NCBI RefSeq assembly: GCF_018918265.1
Contig: NZ_JAHLQC010000021.1
Location: 1-60,621, forward strand
DNA length: 60,621 bases
Reading direction: 5' to 3'
DNA from: Falcatimonas sp. MSJ-15
GTDB lineage: Bacteria > Bacillota > Clostridia > Lachnospirales > Lachnospiraceae
Each line of letters starts with the position of its first letter. The stretch's first letter is position 1. Position numbers and translations under genes: made by a program. Below the pieces are notes generated by a model that saw nothing but the letters and a program-made list of their open reading frames with translations, did no database searches and was not told where the DNA came from. Positions 37,725 through 46,036 of this stretch are shown here, one piece after another.

Positions 37725-38609
37725 CTATCTATTATTTTCAGCAATCTGTGTATACATCTCTGGTCTTCTATCACGATACAATCCCCATGAGAATCTCATC
37801 TCTCTTATAGCATCTAAGTCAAATTCATGAATAATTACAGTTTCCTCACATCTGTCAGCACTTTCAACAACTTCTCCTGTCTCGTCAGTTATGAATGATG
37901 AACCATAAAAAGTAAGTGATGATGATTGGTTATTATTATCTTCTGACGGTATAACTGTCTCTGTTCCAACTCTATTAGCCGCTATTACCGGAACTATATT
38001 AGATGCTGCATGTCCTTTCATGCAATTTCTCCAATGTGGCATTGAATCACATTCTAGTACAGGTTCTGAACCTATCGCTGTAGGATATAGTATGACTTCT
38101 GCTCCCATAAGTGCCATGCATCTTGCAGCTTCAGGAAACCACTGATCCCAGCATATTCCTACACCGACTTTTCCTTTTTTAGTATCAAATACTTTAAATC
38201 CTGTATTACCAGGTGTAAAATAGAATTTTTCCTGATAGAAATGATCATCTGGAATATGTGTCTTTCTATATATTCCAAGTATGCTTCCATCTGCATCTAC
38301 CATTACAACTGTATTATATGTTACATATCCATCAAGTTCATATATGCTTACTGGAATAACTATATTATATTCCTTTGCAACTTCCATCATAATCTTTACT
38401 GCCGGATTATCTTCTACTGTTGTTGCAAGGTTATAATAATCATAATTTTTTTCCTGACAAAAATATGGTGTTTCAAACAGTTCTGGTAACAATACAATAT
38501 CTGCTCCGTTTTTTGCCGCTTTAATAACCATATCTTTTGCTTTTTGTAATGTCTTTTTTCTATCAGATGACATACTCATCTGTATTGCTGCTACTTTTAT
38601 TTTTCTCAT
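37725..38609 (-). CDS. aguB: N-carbamoylputrescine amidase
   Basis: Hydrolyses N-carbamoylputrescine to putrescine, CO2 and ammonia. The 294-residue nitrilase-fold protein has the catalytic triad E43 (LPELFETPYF), K116 (YRKTHIPD) and C153 (GVGICWDQWFPEAAR). The start lies 4 nt after the aguA stop with GAGGTG before it. Together with aguA it converts agmatine to putrescine. Confidence 0.96.
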   Translation of the reverse strand: MRKIKVAAIQMSMSSDRKKTLQKAKDMVIKAAKNGADIVLLPELFETPYFCQEKNYDYYNLATTVEDNPAVKIMMEVAKEYNIVIPVSIYELDGYVTYNTVVMVDADGSILGIYRKTHIPDDHFYQEKFYFTPGNTGFKVFDTKKGKVGVGICWDQWFPEAARCMALMGAEVILYPTAIGSEPVLECDSMPHWRNCMKGHAASNIVPVIAANRVGTETVIPSEDNNNQSSSLTFYGSSFITDETGEVVESADRCEETVIIHEFDLDAIREMRFSWGLYRDRRPEMYTQIAENNR

Positions 38610-38613
38610 ATTC

Positions 38614-39738
38614 TCACCTCTTTATTCCTTTTGGAAGCTGCTGTGTTATGCAATGAATATTTCCACCGCCAATAAGAATATCTCTTGAATATATTTGTAT
38701 TACTTCTCTGTCTTTAAATATATCTTGTATTATATTCTTTGCAACTTCATCATTATCATCACCAAATCCCGGCATTATAATATTTTTGTTGGAAATATAG
38801 AAATTAACATATGATGCTGCAAGTCGCTCATGTTCTTCTCTTATTCCAAATCCGTTAATGCTAGAAAGTCCTGCCCTCTCATAGTCTGTAAGGTATACCG
38901 GCTTTGGAAGTGGTATTTTATGAACTTTTATCTTTCTTCCTCTTGCATCTGTTTCATTAATAAGTGTATTATATGCATCCTGTGACATTGAATATTGCGG
39001 ATCATTAATATCATCTGTTACAGCAAGAAGTATCTCACCTGGTCTTGCGAATGCACATATATTATCTATATGCTCATTAGTCTCATCATTATAGATTCCG
39101 TTGTTAATCCATATAACTTTACTTACATTAAGATAATCTTTTAACTTATTCTCTATCTGCTCCATACTCATATCAGGATTACGGCCTTTGCTTAACAGAC
39201 ATGCTTTTGTAACAAGTGCTGTTCCTTCACCATCTACATGTATTGCTCCGCCTTCAAGTACAAAATCACTTGCGTCATATACATCTTTTTCAAGTATATC
39301 ACACATCTTTCTTGCTACTTTATTATCATTAGACCAGTCATCATATAATCCGTCATATTCGCCACCCCAAGCATTAAACTGCCAATCTATTCCTCTTACA
39401 CTGCCTTCTTCATTAATTACAAAAGTTGGTGCAAAATCTCTTGCCCATGCATCATCAGTTGTCATCTCGATTACCTGTATCTTATCACTTAACATAGCTC
39501 TCGCATTATCATACTGTGCATTGCTTGTAAGCATAATTACTTTTTCAGATAATGCAATAGCTTCTGCTACCTGCACAAATGCTTTTCTTGCTGCAACAGC
39601 ACCATACTGCCATGAATCTGCTCTCTCAGGCCATACCATAATACAGCCTGTATGTTCTTCATATTCAGCAGGCATACGATAACCATCCATAACTGGTGTA
39701 GTATGTAATATTCTCATATTCTCTGCTACTAATGCCAT
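38614..39738 (-). CDS. aguA: Agmatine deiminase
   Basis: Converts agmatine to N-carbamoylputrescine and ammonia. It has MPAEYEEHTGCIMVWPER, the guanidinium-binding DDAWARDFAP and the catalytic cysteine near residue 363 in GGGNIHCITQQ. Length (374) is normal. Neither the first ATG nor the one at 39717 (MRILHTTP) has a good ribosome binding site; the latter matches the family N-terminus better. A 307-bp repeat-rich gap precedes it. Confidence 0.96.
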   Translation of the reverse strand: MALVAENMRILHTTPVMDGYRMPAEYEEHTGCIMVWPERADSWQYGAVAARKAFVQVAEAIALSEKVIMLTSNAQYDNARAMLSDKIQVIEMTTDDAWARDFAPTFVINEEGSVRGIDWQFNAWGGEYDGLYDDWSNDNKVARKMCDILEKDVYDASDFVLEGGAIHVDGEGTALVTKACLLSKGRNPDMSMEQIENKLKDYLNVSKVIWINNGIYNDETNEHIDNICAFARPGEILLAVTDDINDPQYSMSQDAYNTLINETDARGRKIKVHKIPLPKPVYLTDYERAGLSSINGFGIREEHERLAASYVNFYISNKNIIMPGFGDDNDEVAKNIIQDIFKDREVIQIYSRDILIGGGNIHCITQQLPKGIKR

Positions 39739-40045
39739 ATACCAATATGTATATGTTAGATGATTAAATTACCGATTAATCTCGGTTCATTCATATAAAT
39801 CCACTCTGTCTAATTAGATATAATATATAATCAGATAAAGTTTTTCATCTAATTAGTTTTTCCTTTCCTATAGTTAGTTGTATGAGTAGTTGTAAAATTA
39901 TAAATTTGCTTAATAATATCTACAATTCATTATACAATTACATCTGCTTAATATTATCTGCAATTCATTATACAATTACATCTGCTTAATATTATTTGCA
40001 ATTCATTATACAATCAGACATCTGCTTAATACTATCTGCAATTCA
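39739..40045. repeat. Repeat-rich gap with a 38-bp tandem array after nspC
   Basis: Between about 39900 and 40045 a 38-bp unit beginning AATTCATTATACAATTACAT is repeated about three times, plus partial units at each end. The last partial unit runs into the nspC stop codon at 40046. There are no spacers. The rest of the gap is AT-rich and holds no gene. Confidence 0.85.
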
Positions 40046-41185
40046 CTATGATAATCTCATCTTAAAATCTTCATATCCAAATCGCTTAATAAGTCTAAGC
40101 CCTTTTTCTTCACTAAAAAGATATATTGATGGCAAATTAATTCCATTAAATGTATTATTCTTAACCATTGAATATATTGACATATCTTCAAATATTACTC
40201 TGTCGCCTGCTTTTAACTGTTTATCTGTTGAATAGTCTCCGATTATATCACCACTTAGACATGTATTACCACCAAATCTGTATGTATATTTTTTCACATC
40301 TGCCATATCCATGTCTATTGCATTAGGTCTGTATGGCATCTCAAGTACATCTGGCATATGGCATGCTGCTGATGCATCAAGTATTGCTATATCAATATGG
40401 TTATGAACAATATCCATAACTTCTGTTACCATATATCCTGTATCTACTGCAATTGCTTCTCCCGGTTCAAGATATACTATAAGGTTATATTTTTCTCTTA
40501 TATATTTTATCGCATCAATTAGTGCTTTTCTGTCATAATCCGGCTTGGTTATATGATGTCCACCGCCAAAATTTATCCATTTAAGTTGTGAAAAATATTG
40601 TCCAAATTGTTCTTCTACAACTTTAAGTGTTGCAACAAGTGCGTCTGAATTCTGCTCACAAAGTGTATGAAAATGTATTCCTTCAATTCCTGTAAAATCA
40701 TGTTTTTCAAATTCAGAAAGTGTAATTCCCATTCTAGAACCAGGCTGACATGGATCATATATCTCATGACCTTCCTGTGTACTAAATTGCGGATTAACTC
40801 TTATTCCACAGGATATACCTGCTTTTTTTACGCTGTCTTTATATTTAGCAAACTGATTATATGAGTTAAATATAATATGATCACATATCTTTACAATCTC
40901 ATCAAACTCATTTTCTTTATATGCAGGTGCAAATATGTGATTTTCTTTGCCCATATATTCATAACCAAGTCTTGCTTCATTAATTCCACTTGCCGTTGCT
41001 CCTGATATATATTCACCGATAAGCGGATATAAGCTATACATGGAAAAAGCTTTTTGGGCAAGTAAAATATGTGCACCTGATTGTTCCTCAACATCATGAA
41101 GTATCTGAAGATTTTTTCTTATCAAATCTTCAGATACTACATATGCAGGAGTCTCAACTTTAGCAAATGCTTCTTCTATTCTCAT
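40046..41185 (-). CDS. nspC: Carboxynorspermidine/carboxyspermidine decarboxylase
   Basis: A PLP enzyme of the alanine racemase-fold family that decarboxylates carboxyspermidine to spermidine (or carboxynorspermidine to norspermidine). The PLP lysine is K45 in LLAQKAFSMY; INFGGGHHITKPDYD and YLEPGEAIA are the phosphate and substrate segments. The 379-residue length is normal. A homologue acting on carboxyaminopropylagmatine is possible. It lies 42 bp from the dehydrogenase gene. Confidence 0.94.
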   Translation of the reverse strand: MRIEEAFAKVETPAYVVSEDLIRKNLQILHDVEEQSGAHILLAQKAFSMYSLYPLIGEYISGATASGINEARLGYEYMGKENHIFAPAYKENEFDEIVKICDHIIFNSYNQFAKYKDSVKKAGISCGIRVNPQFSTQEGHEIYDPCQPGSRMGITLSEFEKHDFTGIEGIHFHTLCEQNSDALVATLKVVEEQFGQYFSQLKWINFGGGHHITKPDYDRKALIDAIKYIREKYNLIVYLEPGEAIAVDTGYMVTEVMDIVHNHIDIAILDASAACHMPDVLEMPYRPNAIDMDMADVKKYTYRFGGNTCLSGDIIGDYSTDKQLKAGDRVIFEDMSIYSMVKNNTFNGINLPSIYLFSEEKGLRLIKRFGYEDFKMRLS

Positions 41186-41227
41186 CTGTTATCTCCTGTA
41201 TTATACATTAACTATCAAAACCACTAA

Positions 41228-42427
41228 TTAATCTACTAAATCTGGTGTATAGCTTTCTTTGTAAGGAAGTCCAAACTTATTGAGTGCTTCCATGAATGGA
41301 TCCGGATCAAATTCTTCAATGTTATATACGCCTTTTTTGTTCCATGTCTTAGTCATAAGCATCATTGCTCCAATCATTGCCGGAACACCTGTTGTATATG
41401 ATACTGCCTGTGATCCTACTTCTTTATAACATTCTTCATGGTCACATACATTGTAGAGATAATATGTTTTATCTTTGCCATCTTTTTTACCTCTAAAGAT
41501 ACATCCTATATTAGTCTTTCCTTTTGTTTTTGGACCAAGTGATGCTGGATCTGGAAGAACTGCTTTTAAAAACTGTAATGGAACAATCTGTTTACCTTCG
41601 AATTCAATTGGCTCAATTGATGTCATTCCTACATTCTCAAGACATTTAAGATGTGTAAGATAACTCTGTCCAAATGTCATGAAGAATCTTATTCTCTTAA
41701 TGCCTTTAATATTAAGTCCAAGTGATTCAAGTTCTTCATGATGAAGAAGATACATATCTTTTTCACCTACTTCAGGGAAATTATATACTCTCTTAATCTC
41801 CATAGGTTCTGTCTCTACCCATCTGCCATCTTCCCAATAACTTCCTTTTGCACTTACTTCTCGTATGTTAATCTCAGGATTAAAGTTAGTTGCGAATGGA
41901 TATCCATGATCACCTGCATTACAGTCAAGTATATCTATATAATTAATCTCATCGAATTCATGCTTCATTGCATACGCTGAGAATACGCCTGTTACACCTG
42001 GATCAAAACCACTTCCAAGAAGTGCTGTAATTCCAGCTTCTTTGAATTTTTCTCTATATGCCCACTGCCAGCTATATTCGAACTTTGCTGTATCAAGTGG
42101 TTCATAATTAGCTGTATCAACATAGTTAGTCTTTGTTGCAAGACATGCATCCATGATTGTAAGATCCTGATATGGTAATGCAAGATTTAATACAACATCT
42201 GGCTTAAAACTGTTAATAAGCTCGATTAATTCATCTACATTATCTGCATCTACTTTTGCTGTATGAATAATTGTCTTTCCACCATCTAATTTTGCTTTTA
42301 AGGCATCACATTTACTTTTTGTTCTGCTCGCAATCATAATCTCTTCGAATACTTCGCTATTTTGACAACATTTATGAATCGCTACACTTGCAACTCCACC
42401 ACATCCAATTATTAAACATTTACCCAT
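41228..42427 (-). CDS. Carboxynorspermidine dehydrogenase (saccharopine dehydrogenase family)
   Basis: Reductively condenses aspartate semialdehyde with a diamine using NADPH. The N-terminal Rossmann motif is KCLIIGCGGVASVA, and the family segments GSGFDPGVTGVFSAYA and CNAGDHGYPFATNF are present. I use the ATG at 42427 (399 aa) with GGAGG 8 nt upstream; the longest frame starts within that site. It is followed directly by nspC, the usual pair. The acceptor diamine (putrescine, diaminopropane or agmatine) cannot be read from sequence. Confidence 0.93.
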   Translation of the reverse strand: MGKCLIIGCGGVASVAIHKCCQNSEVFEEIMIASRTKSKCDALKAKLDGGKTIIHTAKVDADNVDELIELINSFKPDVVLNLALPYQDLTIMDACLATKTNYVDTANYEPLDTAKFEYSWQWAYREKFKEAGITALLGSGFDPGVTGVFSAYAMKHEFDEINYIDILDCNAGDHGYPFATNFNPEINIREVSAKGSYWEDGRWVETEPMEIKRVYNFPEVGEKDMYLLHHEELESLGLNIKGIKRIRFFMTFGQSYLTHLKCLENVGMTSIEPIEFEGKQIVPLQFLKAVLPDPASLGPKTKGKTNIGCIFRGKKDGKDKTYYLYNVCDHEECYKEVGSQAVSYTTGVPAMIGAMMLMTKTWNKKGVYNIEEFDPDPFMEALNKFGLPYKESYTPDLVD

Positions 42428-42468
42428 TTTTAATTCCTCCATATATATCTTATTTTTTTACTTGTTAT

Positions 42469-43320
42469 TTATTCTACTTCTTTTAATACATTTTCAACAT
42501 AATTAGGAAGTGCAAATGCACCAACATGAAGTCTTGTATTATAATATTTTGTATCTATTCCAAGTGAACTCCATCTAACTGCATCAAGATCTCTTATTGG
42601 ATGATATTTCTTAGATGCAAATCCAAACAGCCAATGACCTGCCGGATATGTTGGAATATGTGCCTGATATACTTTAGTTATTGGAAAAGATCCAACAATA
42701 CGCTTATGTGTTCTGTTCATCACGTATACATCTTCGCCATAGAATGGACTTTCATGCTGATTAACCATTATTCCATCTTCACGAAGTGCTTTATAACAGT
42801 TTCCATAGAATTCTTTTGAAAAAAGTCCTTCGCCTACTCCAAAAGGATCTGTAGGATCGACAATTATCAAATCATATTCATTCTCACATTTTCTTATATA
42901 GCGAAGTCCATCCTGATGATGTATCTTAACTCTGTCATCACCAAATCCACAACCTGTCTGAGGAAGATATTTCTTACATACTTCTACTAAAAGTTCATCA
43001 ACTTCTACCATATCTATCTGCTCAACCTGATTATATCTGCATAATTCACGAAGAACGCCGCCATCTCCTGCTCCTATTACAAGTACTTTTCTCACATTAG
43101 GATGTACTGCCATAGGAACATGTACAATCATCTCATTGTAGATGAATTCATCTTTTTCTGTAAGTATCATATTGCCATCAAGTGTTAAAAAACGTCCAAA
43201 CTCCTGTGAATCAAAAATATCTATTCTCTGATATTCACTTTGGCCACAGAATAATTGTCTGTCTACTTTTATTGAAAATTTTACATTAGATGTATGTTTT
43301 TCTGAAAACCATAATTCCAT
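42469..43320 (-). CDS. speE: Spermidine synthase-like aminopropyltransferase
   Basis: A 283-residue protein of the spermidine synthase fold. It has the SAM-type loop VLVIGAGDGGVLREL (G83-G88 region), an acidic EVD motif and the catalytic segment IIVDPTDPFG with D155 and D158. The usual YHEM gate reads Y61-N-E-M. The classic enzyme needs decarboxylated SAM, yet no speD is present in this window, and a carboxyspermidine pair is encoded just downstream. It lies 2 nt after the speA stop. The true substrate is uncertain. Confidence 0.92.
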   Translation of the reverse strand: MELWFSEKHTSNVKFSIKVDRQLFCGQSEYQRIDIFDSQEFGRFLTLDGNMILTEKDEFIYNEMIVHVPMAVHPNVRKVLVIGAGDGGVLRELCRYNQVEQIDMVEVDELLVEVCKKYLPQTGCGFGDDRVKIHHQDGLRYIRKCENEYDLIIVDPTDPFGVGEGLFSKEFYGNCYKALREDGIMVNQHESPFYGEDVYVMNRTHKRIVGSFPITKVYQAHIPTYPAGHWLFGFASKKYHPIRDLDAVRWSSLGIDTKYYNTRLHVGAFALPNYVENVLKEVE

Positions 43321-43322
43321 AA

Positions 43323-44777
43323 TCAGCCCTCCTTAAGAACATTAATCATCTCAATGTTCATATCTTCTGTTCCTGTAAGTTCGCAGCCTTTTGCTTTGGC
43401 ATATTCAACATAATCAATAATCTCTTCTGTTATCTCTTCACCAGGTGCAAGTATAGGAATTCCCGGTGGATAACACATAACAAATTCCGTACATATCTTT
43501 CCTGCACTTTCTTTTAGTGGAATAGATACTTTATCTGAATAGAATGCCATCTGAGGTGTTGTTACAACTTTTGGATTAATATATTCATGATCAAGCATAC
43601 CCGCTTTATCTTTTTTATGAAGTCGTCTTATCTCTGCAAGTGCGCTTACCAGACGCTCAAGATCCTGTATTCTGTCACCAACAGATACATAAGCAAGTAT
43701 ATTGCCAATATCACCAAATTCAACCTGTATGTCATAATCATCTCTTAAAATGTCATATACTTCAATTCCTGCAAGTCCGGCATTAATCGTATTAACTGAT
43801 AACTTAGTAATATCAAAATCATATATTGAATCACCGTCTACTATCTCTTTTGAATATGCATAATAGTCTCCTATTCGATTAATCTCTTCTCTTGCATATT
43901 CAGTCATGCTAATAACTTTTCTGAATATCTCTTTTCCGTTCATCGCAAGATTCTTACGTGATACATCAAGACTTGAGAGTAATAGATATGAACCACTTGT
44001 AGTCTGTGTAAGATTAATTACCTGTCTTACATATCCAGGATTCATTCCCGCTCCTACAAGCAAAATCGAACTCTGTGTTAATGAACCACCAGATTTGTGC
44101 ATTGATACTGACGCAAGATCCGCACCAGCTTTCATTGCTGATACCGGAAGATTCTCTCCAAAATACAAATGTGTTCCATGTGCTTCATCCGCAAGCACTT
44201 TCATCCCATGTGCATGTGCATATTTTACAATCTCTGTGATATTAGAACATATACCATAGTATGTAGGATTATTAACAAGTACTGCTTTTGCATCAGGATT
44301 CTCATCAATAGCCTTCTTAACGTCAGAAAGTGACATTCCAAGTGCTATTCCAAGTTCTTTTTTGGACTGTGGATTAATATATACTGGCTCTGCTCCACAT
44401 AAAATCAATGCATTAATTACACTTCTATGCACATTTCTTGGGAGAATTATCTTATCACCTCTCTTGCATACAGATAATACCATACTCTGTACTGCACTTG
44501 TCGTTCCATTTACCATAAAAAATGCATGTTTTGCTCCAAATGCCTGCGCTGCAAGTTCTTCTGCATCTTTAATTATTGATACTGGATGACACAGATTATC
44601 AAGTGGCTTCATAGAGTTAACATCCACTGATAAGCATCTCTCTCCCAAAAAATCTGTTAATTCCTTGTTTCCTTTTCCTCTCTTGTGACCTGGCACATCA
44701 AAGGGTACTACTCTCATCGTTCGTAAGCGTTCTAACGCTTCTAATATAGGAGCCTGATTCTGATTTAACTTTGACAT
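43323..44777 (-). CDS. speA: Arginine decarboxylase (Orn/Lys/Arg decarboxylase family)
   Basis: A fold-type I PLP enzyme of the wing-less Firmicutes group, which makes agmatine from arginine. The PLP lysine is K228 in SVSMHKSGGS; ADEAHGTH holds the cofactor-binding Asp. The C-terminal domain ends with CYPPGIPILAPGE. The 484-residue start at 44777 has GGAAAGG about 12 nt upstream; the longer frame begins at a TTG. Arginine specificity is inferred from the aguA and aguB partners. It opens the operon, behind a long structured leader. Confidence 0.92.
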   Translation of the reverse strand: MSKLNQNQAPILEALERLRTMRVVPFDVPGHKRGKGNKELTDFLGERCLSVDVNSMKPLDNLCHPVSIIKDAEELAAQAFGAKHAFFMVNGTTSAVQSMVLSVCKRGDKIILPRNVHRSVINALILCGAEPVYINPQSKKELGIALGMSLSDVKKAIDENPDAKAVLVNNPTYYGICSNITEIVKYAHAHGMKVLADEAHGTHLYFGENLPVSAMKAGADLASVSMHKSGGSLTQSSILLVGAGMNPGYVRQVINLTQTTSGSYLLLSSLDVSRKNLAMNGKEIFRKVISMTEYAREEINRIGDYYAYSKEIVDGDSIYDFDITKLSVNTINAGLAGIEVYDILRDDYDIQVEFGDIGNILAYVSVGDRIQDLERLVSALAEIRRLHKKDKAGMLDHEYINPKVVTTPQMAFYSDKVSIPLKESAGKICTEFVMCYPPGIPILAPGEEITEEIIDYVEYAKAKGCELTGTEDMNIEMINVLKEG

Positions 44778-44814
44778 TATTATAAGCTTCCTTTCCAAAA
44801 TGATATTATCTTCA

Positions 44815-44834
44815 GTACAATCTTATAATTGTAC
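44815..44834 (-). promoter_or_regulatory. Hairpin in the speA 5' leader
   Basis: GTACAAT and ATTGTAC form a perfect 7-bp stem with a 6-nt loop, 38 nt upstream of the speA start. It lacks a U run and could be part of an expression platform. Confidence 0.35.
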
Positions 44835-44883
44835 TCTTTCACACATTGGATCAATATTTGGGAATCGTATTTTCATATAAACT

Positions 44884-44926
44884 AAAAAAGAATCCAAGTA
44901 ACTGTTTACACAATACACTTGAATTC
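44884..44926 (-). terminator. Intrinsic terminator upstream of speA
   Basis: On the minus strand GAATTCAAGT, a 17-nt loop and ACTTGGATTC form a 10-bp stem with one G-U pair, followed by UUUUUU (44889-44884). It lies 107 nt before the speA start and downstream of the multi-hairpin region, so it may end a small RNA or attenuate the operon. Confidence 0.7.
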
Positions 44927-45271
44927 CAATAAATCACATACACAGAATATCTACTATTTTATAAAAACTGTTTCATGATTAGAGTCTATATAGCAGGAAA
45001 TACTTTTACTACTCTTATTGATTTTTTCACAAGTGTGATGTGCATCATCGCACACGGTTATTAAGTAACCAACTTATAAAATTTGAGTAATTTCACTCAA
45101 TCAGTGCATATATCACTGAATCAATAATGCAACCCAAAGTTGCGGCCGGCATTGACCCCAGCTGTCCGTATGGCTTTAATTCCCAATTGGGAAAGGTCAA
45201 AATATATTTGCTCGGTTCATACATAATGTTACTGTATGAAAGCAGTAAAGGCTCTAATCGCCTAAAACATA
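44884..45271 (-). ncRNA. Structured non-coding RNA or leader upstream of the polyamine operon
   Basis: Eight consecutive hairpins lie within 45033-45263. In minus-strand transcript order they are: 45263-45249 (AGGC/GCCT), 45240-45216 (TTCATACA/TGTATGAA), 45200-45152 (TTGACC/GGTCAA, enclosing the palindrome TTCCCAATTGGGAA), 45143-45129 (GCAAC/GTTGC), 45119-45101 (TCAGTG/CACTGA), 45100-45083 (TTGAGT/ACTCAA), 45070-45056 (GGTTA/TAACC) and 45053-45033 (8-bp stem). A promoter lies just upstream and an intrinsic terminator downstream. The transcript would be about 390 nt. The strand is inferred from the promoter and terminator. I do not recognise a known RNA family; a covariance search would decide. 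Confidence 0.55.
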
Positions 45272-45277
45272 AATATT

Positions 45278-45306
45278 ATTATAAAATATTTATAAACAAA
45301 ATGCAA
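45278..45306 (-). promoter_or_regulatory. Promoter of the structured RNA / speA leader
   Basis: On the minus strand TTGCAT (45306-45301), 17 nt and TATAAT (45283-45278) form a sigma-A-like promoter. The predicted start near 45271 lies just before the first hairpin. The -10 is perfect and the -35 weak. Confidence 0.5.
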
Positions 45307-45488
45307 TTCTTTTTTCATTCCTTTGCTATCTCTATATATATGATTGTATGACGTTTATACACACTTTTTCAATGTAACATTCCACTTTAATATAGCACAT
45401 GGCATATCTTTCTCATATTATAAACTTATAGTATTCTCATAAAATTCATAATATTCTGATATATAATGATTAGAGAATCACAAATTAG
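45307..45488. other. AT-rich intergenic spacer
   Basis: No gene or clear element is seen between the promoter of the structured RNA and the hairpins downstream of the DUF6465-like gene. Confidence 0.5.
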
Positions 45489-45490
45489 CA

Positions 45491-45527
45491 TTTAATCAAT
45501 CTATATCTAATATATAGACTGATTAAA
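45491..45527. other. 16-bp hairpin next to a terminator
   Basis: TTTAATCAATCTATAT and ATATAGACTGATTAAA pair over 16 positions with one mismatch on the plus strand (a G-U pair on the minus). It directly follows the terminator of the DUF6465-like gene and has no U run of its own. Confidence 0.5.
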
Positions 45528-45583
45528 ATGAAAATAGCCACCTTGACATCTTGTCTATCCACAAGCCTGTCTTAGTGACTATT
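45526..45583 (-). terminator. Long branched terminator after the DUF6465-like gene
   Basis: On the minus strand AATAGTCACT pairs with GGTGGCTATT (two G-U pairs), with inner stems GACA/TGTC and CTTGT/ACAAG, followed by TTTTCATTTT. This extended hairpin ends about 95 nt beyond the gene. Confidence 0.7.
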
Positions 45584-45677
45584 ATCTCTTTAACTCATTA
45601 TGCACTCTATATAACCTGCCTATCGTGCATAACTGATATCATAATCTTTGTGTTCTAATGCTATTAATAAGCTCAGA

Positions 45678-45959
45678 TTAAATATCATATTTTCCTGTAA
45701 TATCATTATTCACAACATAATATACAGCATTATCTTCTGGTTTTACATACATCGTAAGCTCTGTAACAGTAACACCTTCAGCATTCAGTTTTTCTTTTAT
45801 CTGGCTTGATATTTCATTCATATCAATCTCTTTACTATTATACTGAACAACAGTCTTTTCAATTACAGAATTAGTTACAACCTTATTATCTACTCTAGAC
45901 ACAGCTGCCATAGTACTTCTAGCAGATGCTTCCTTTGGTGTTAATCTTTTTTTTCGCAT
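45678..45959 (-). CDS. Small conserved protein, DUF6465-like
   Basis: A 93-residue protein with a basic N-terminus (RKKRLTPKEASARS) and a C-terminal alpha/beta segment with SSQIKEKLNAEG and LTMYVKPEDNAVYYVVN. It resembles the uncharacterised DUF6465 proteins of Lachnospiraceae, but I hold that assignment loosely. GGGAG precedes the ATG. It lies 77 bp after the HPr-like gene and has its own terminator. Confidence 0.7.
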   Translation of the reverse strand: MRKKRLTPKEASARSTMAAVSRVDNKVVTNSVIEKTVVQYNSKEIDMNEISSQIKEKLNAEGVTVTELTMYVKPEDNAVYYVVNNDITGKYDI

Positions 45960-46036
45960 AGTGCATCTCCCTTCAAAATATAAATATATTAATGTAATAA
46001 CTTAGATTATTCCTTGCAATTACATATCAATATTAA

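Noticed and set aside
44884..45271. T-box, TPP, SAM, c-di-GMP or guanidine riboswitch
   Set aside because: None of the conserved core sequences that I know for these families is visible, so no family name was assigned.
45127..45351. A 74-residue open frame on the plus strand in the speA upstream region
   Set aside because: It has no good ribosome binding site, its codons look random, and it lies across the series of hairpins, which explains the region better.
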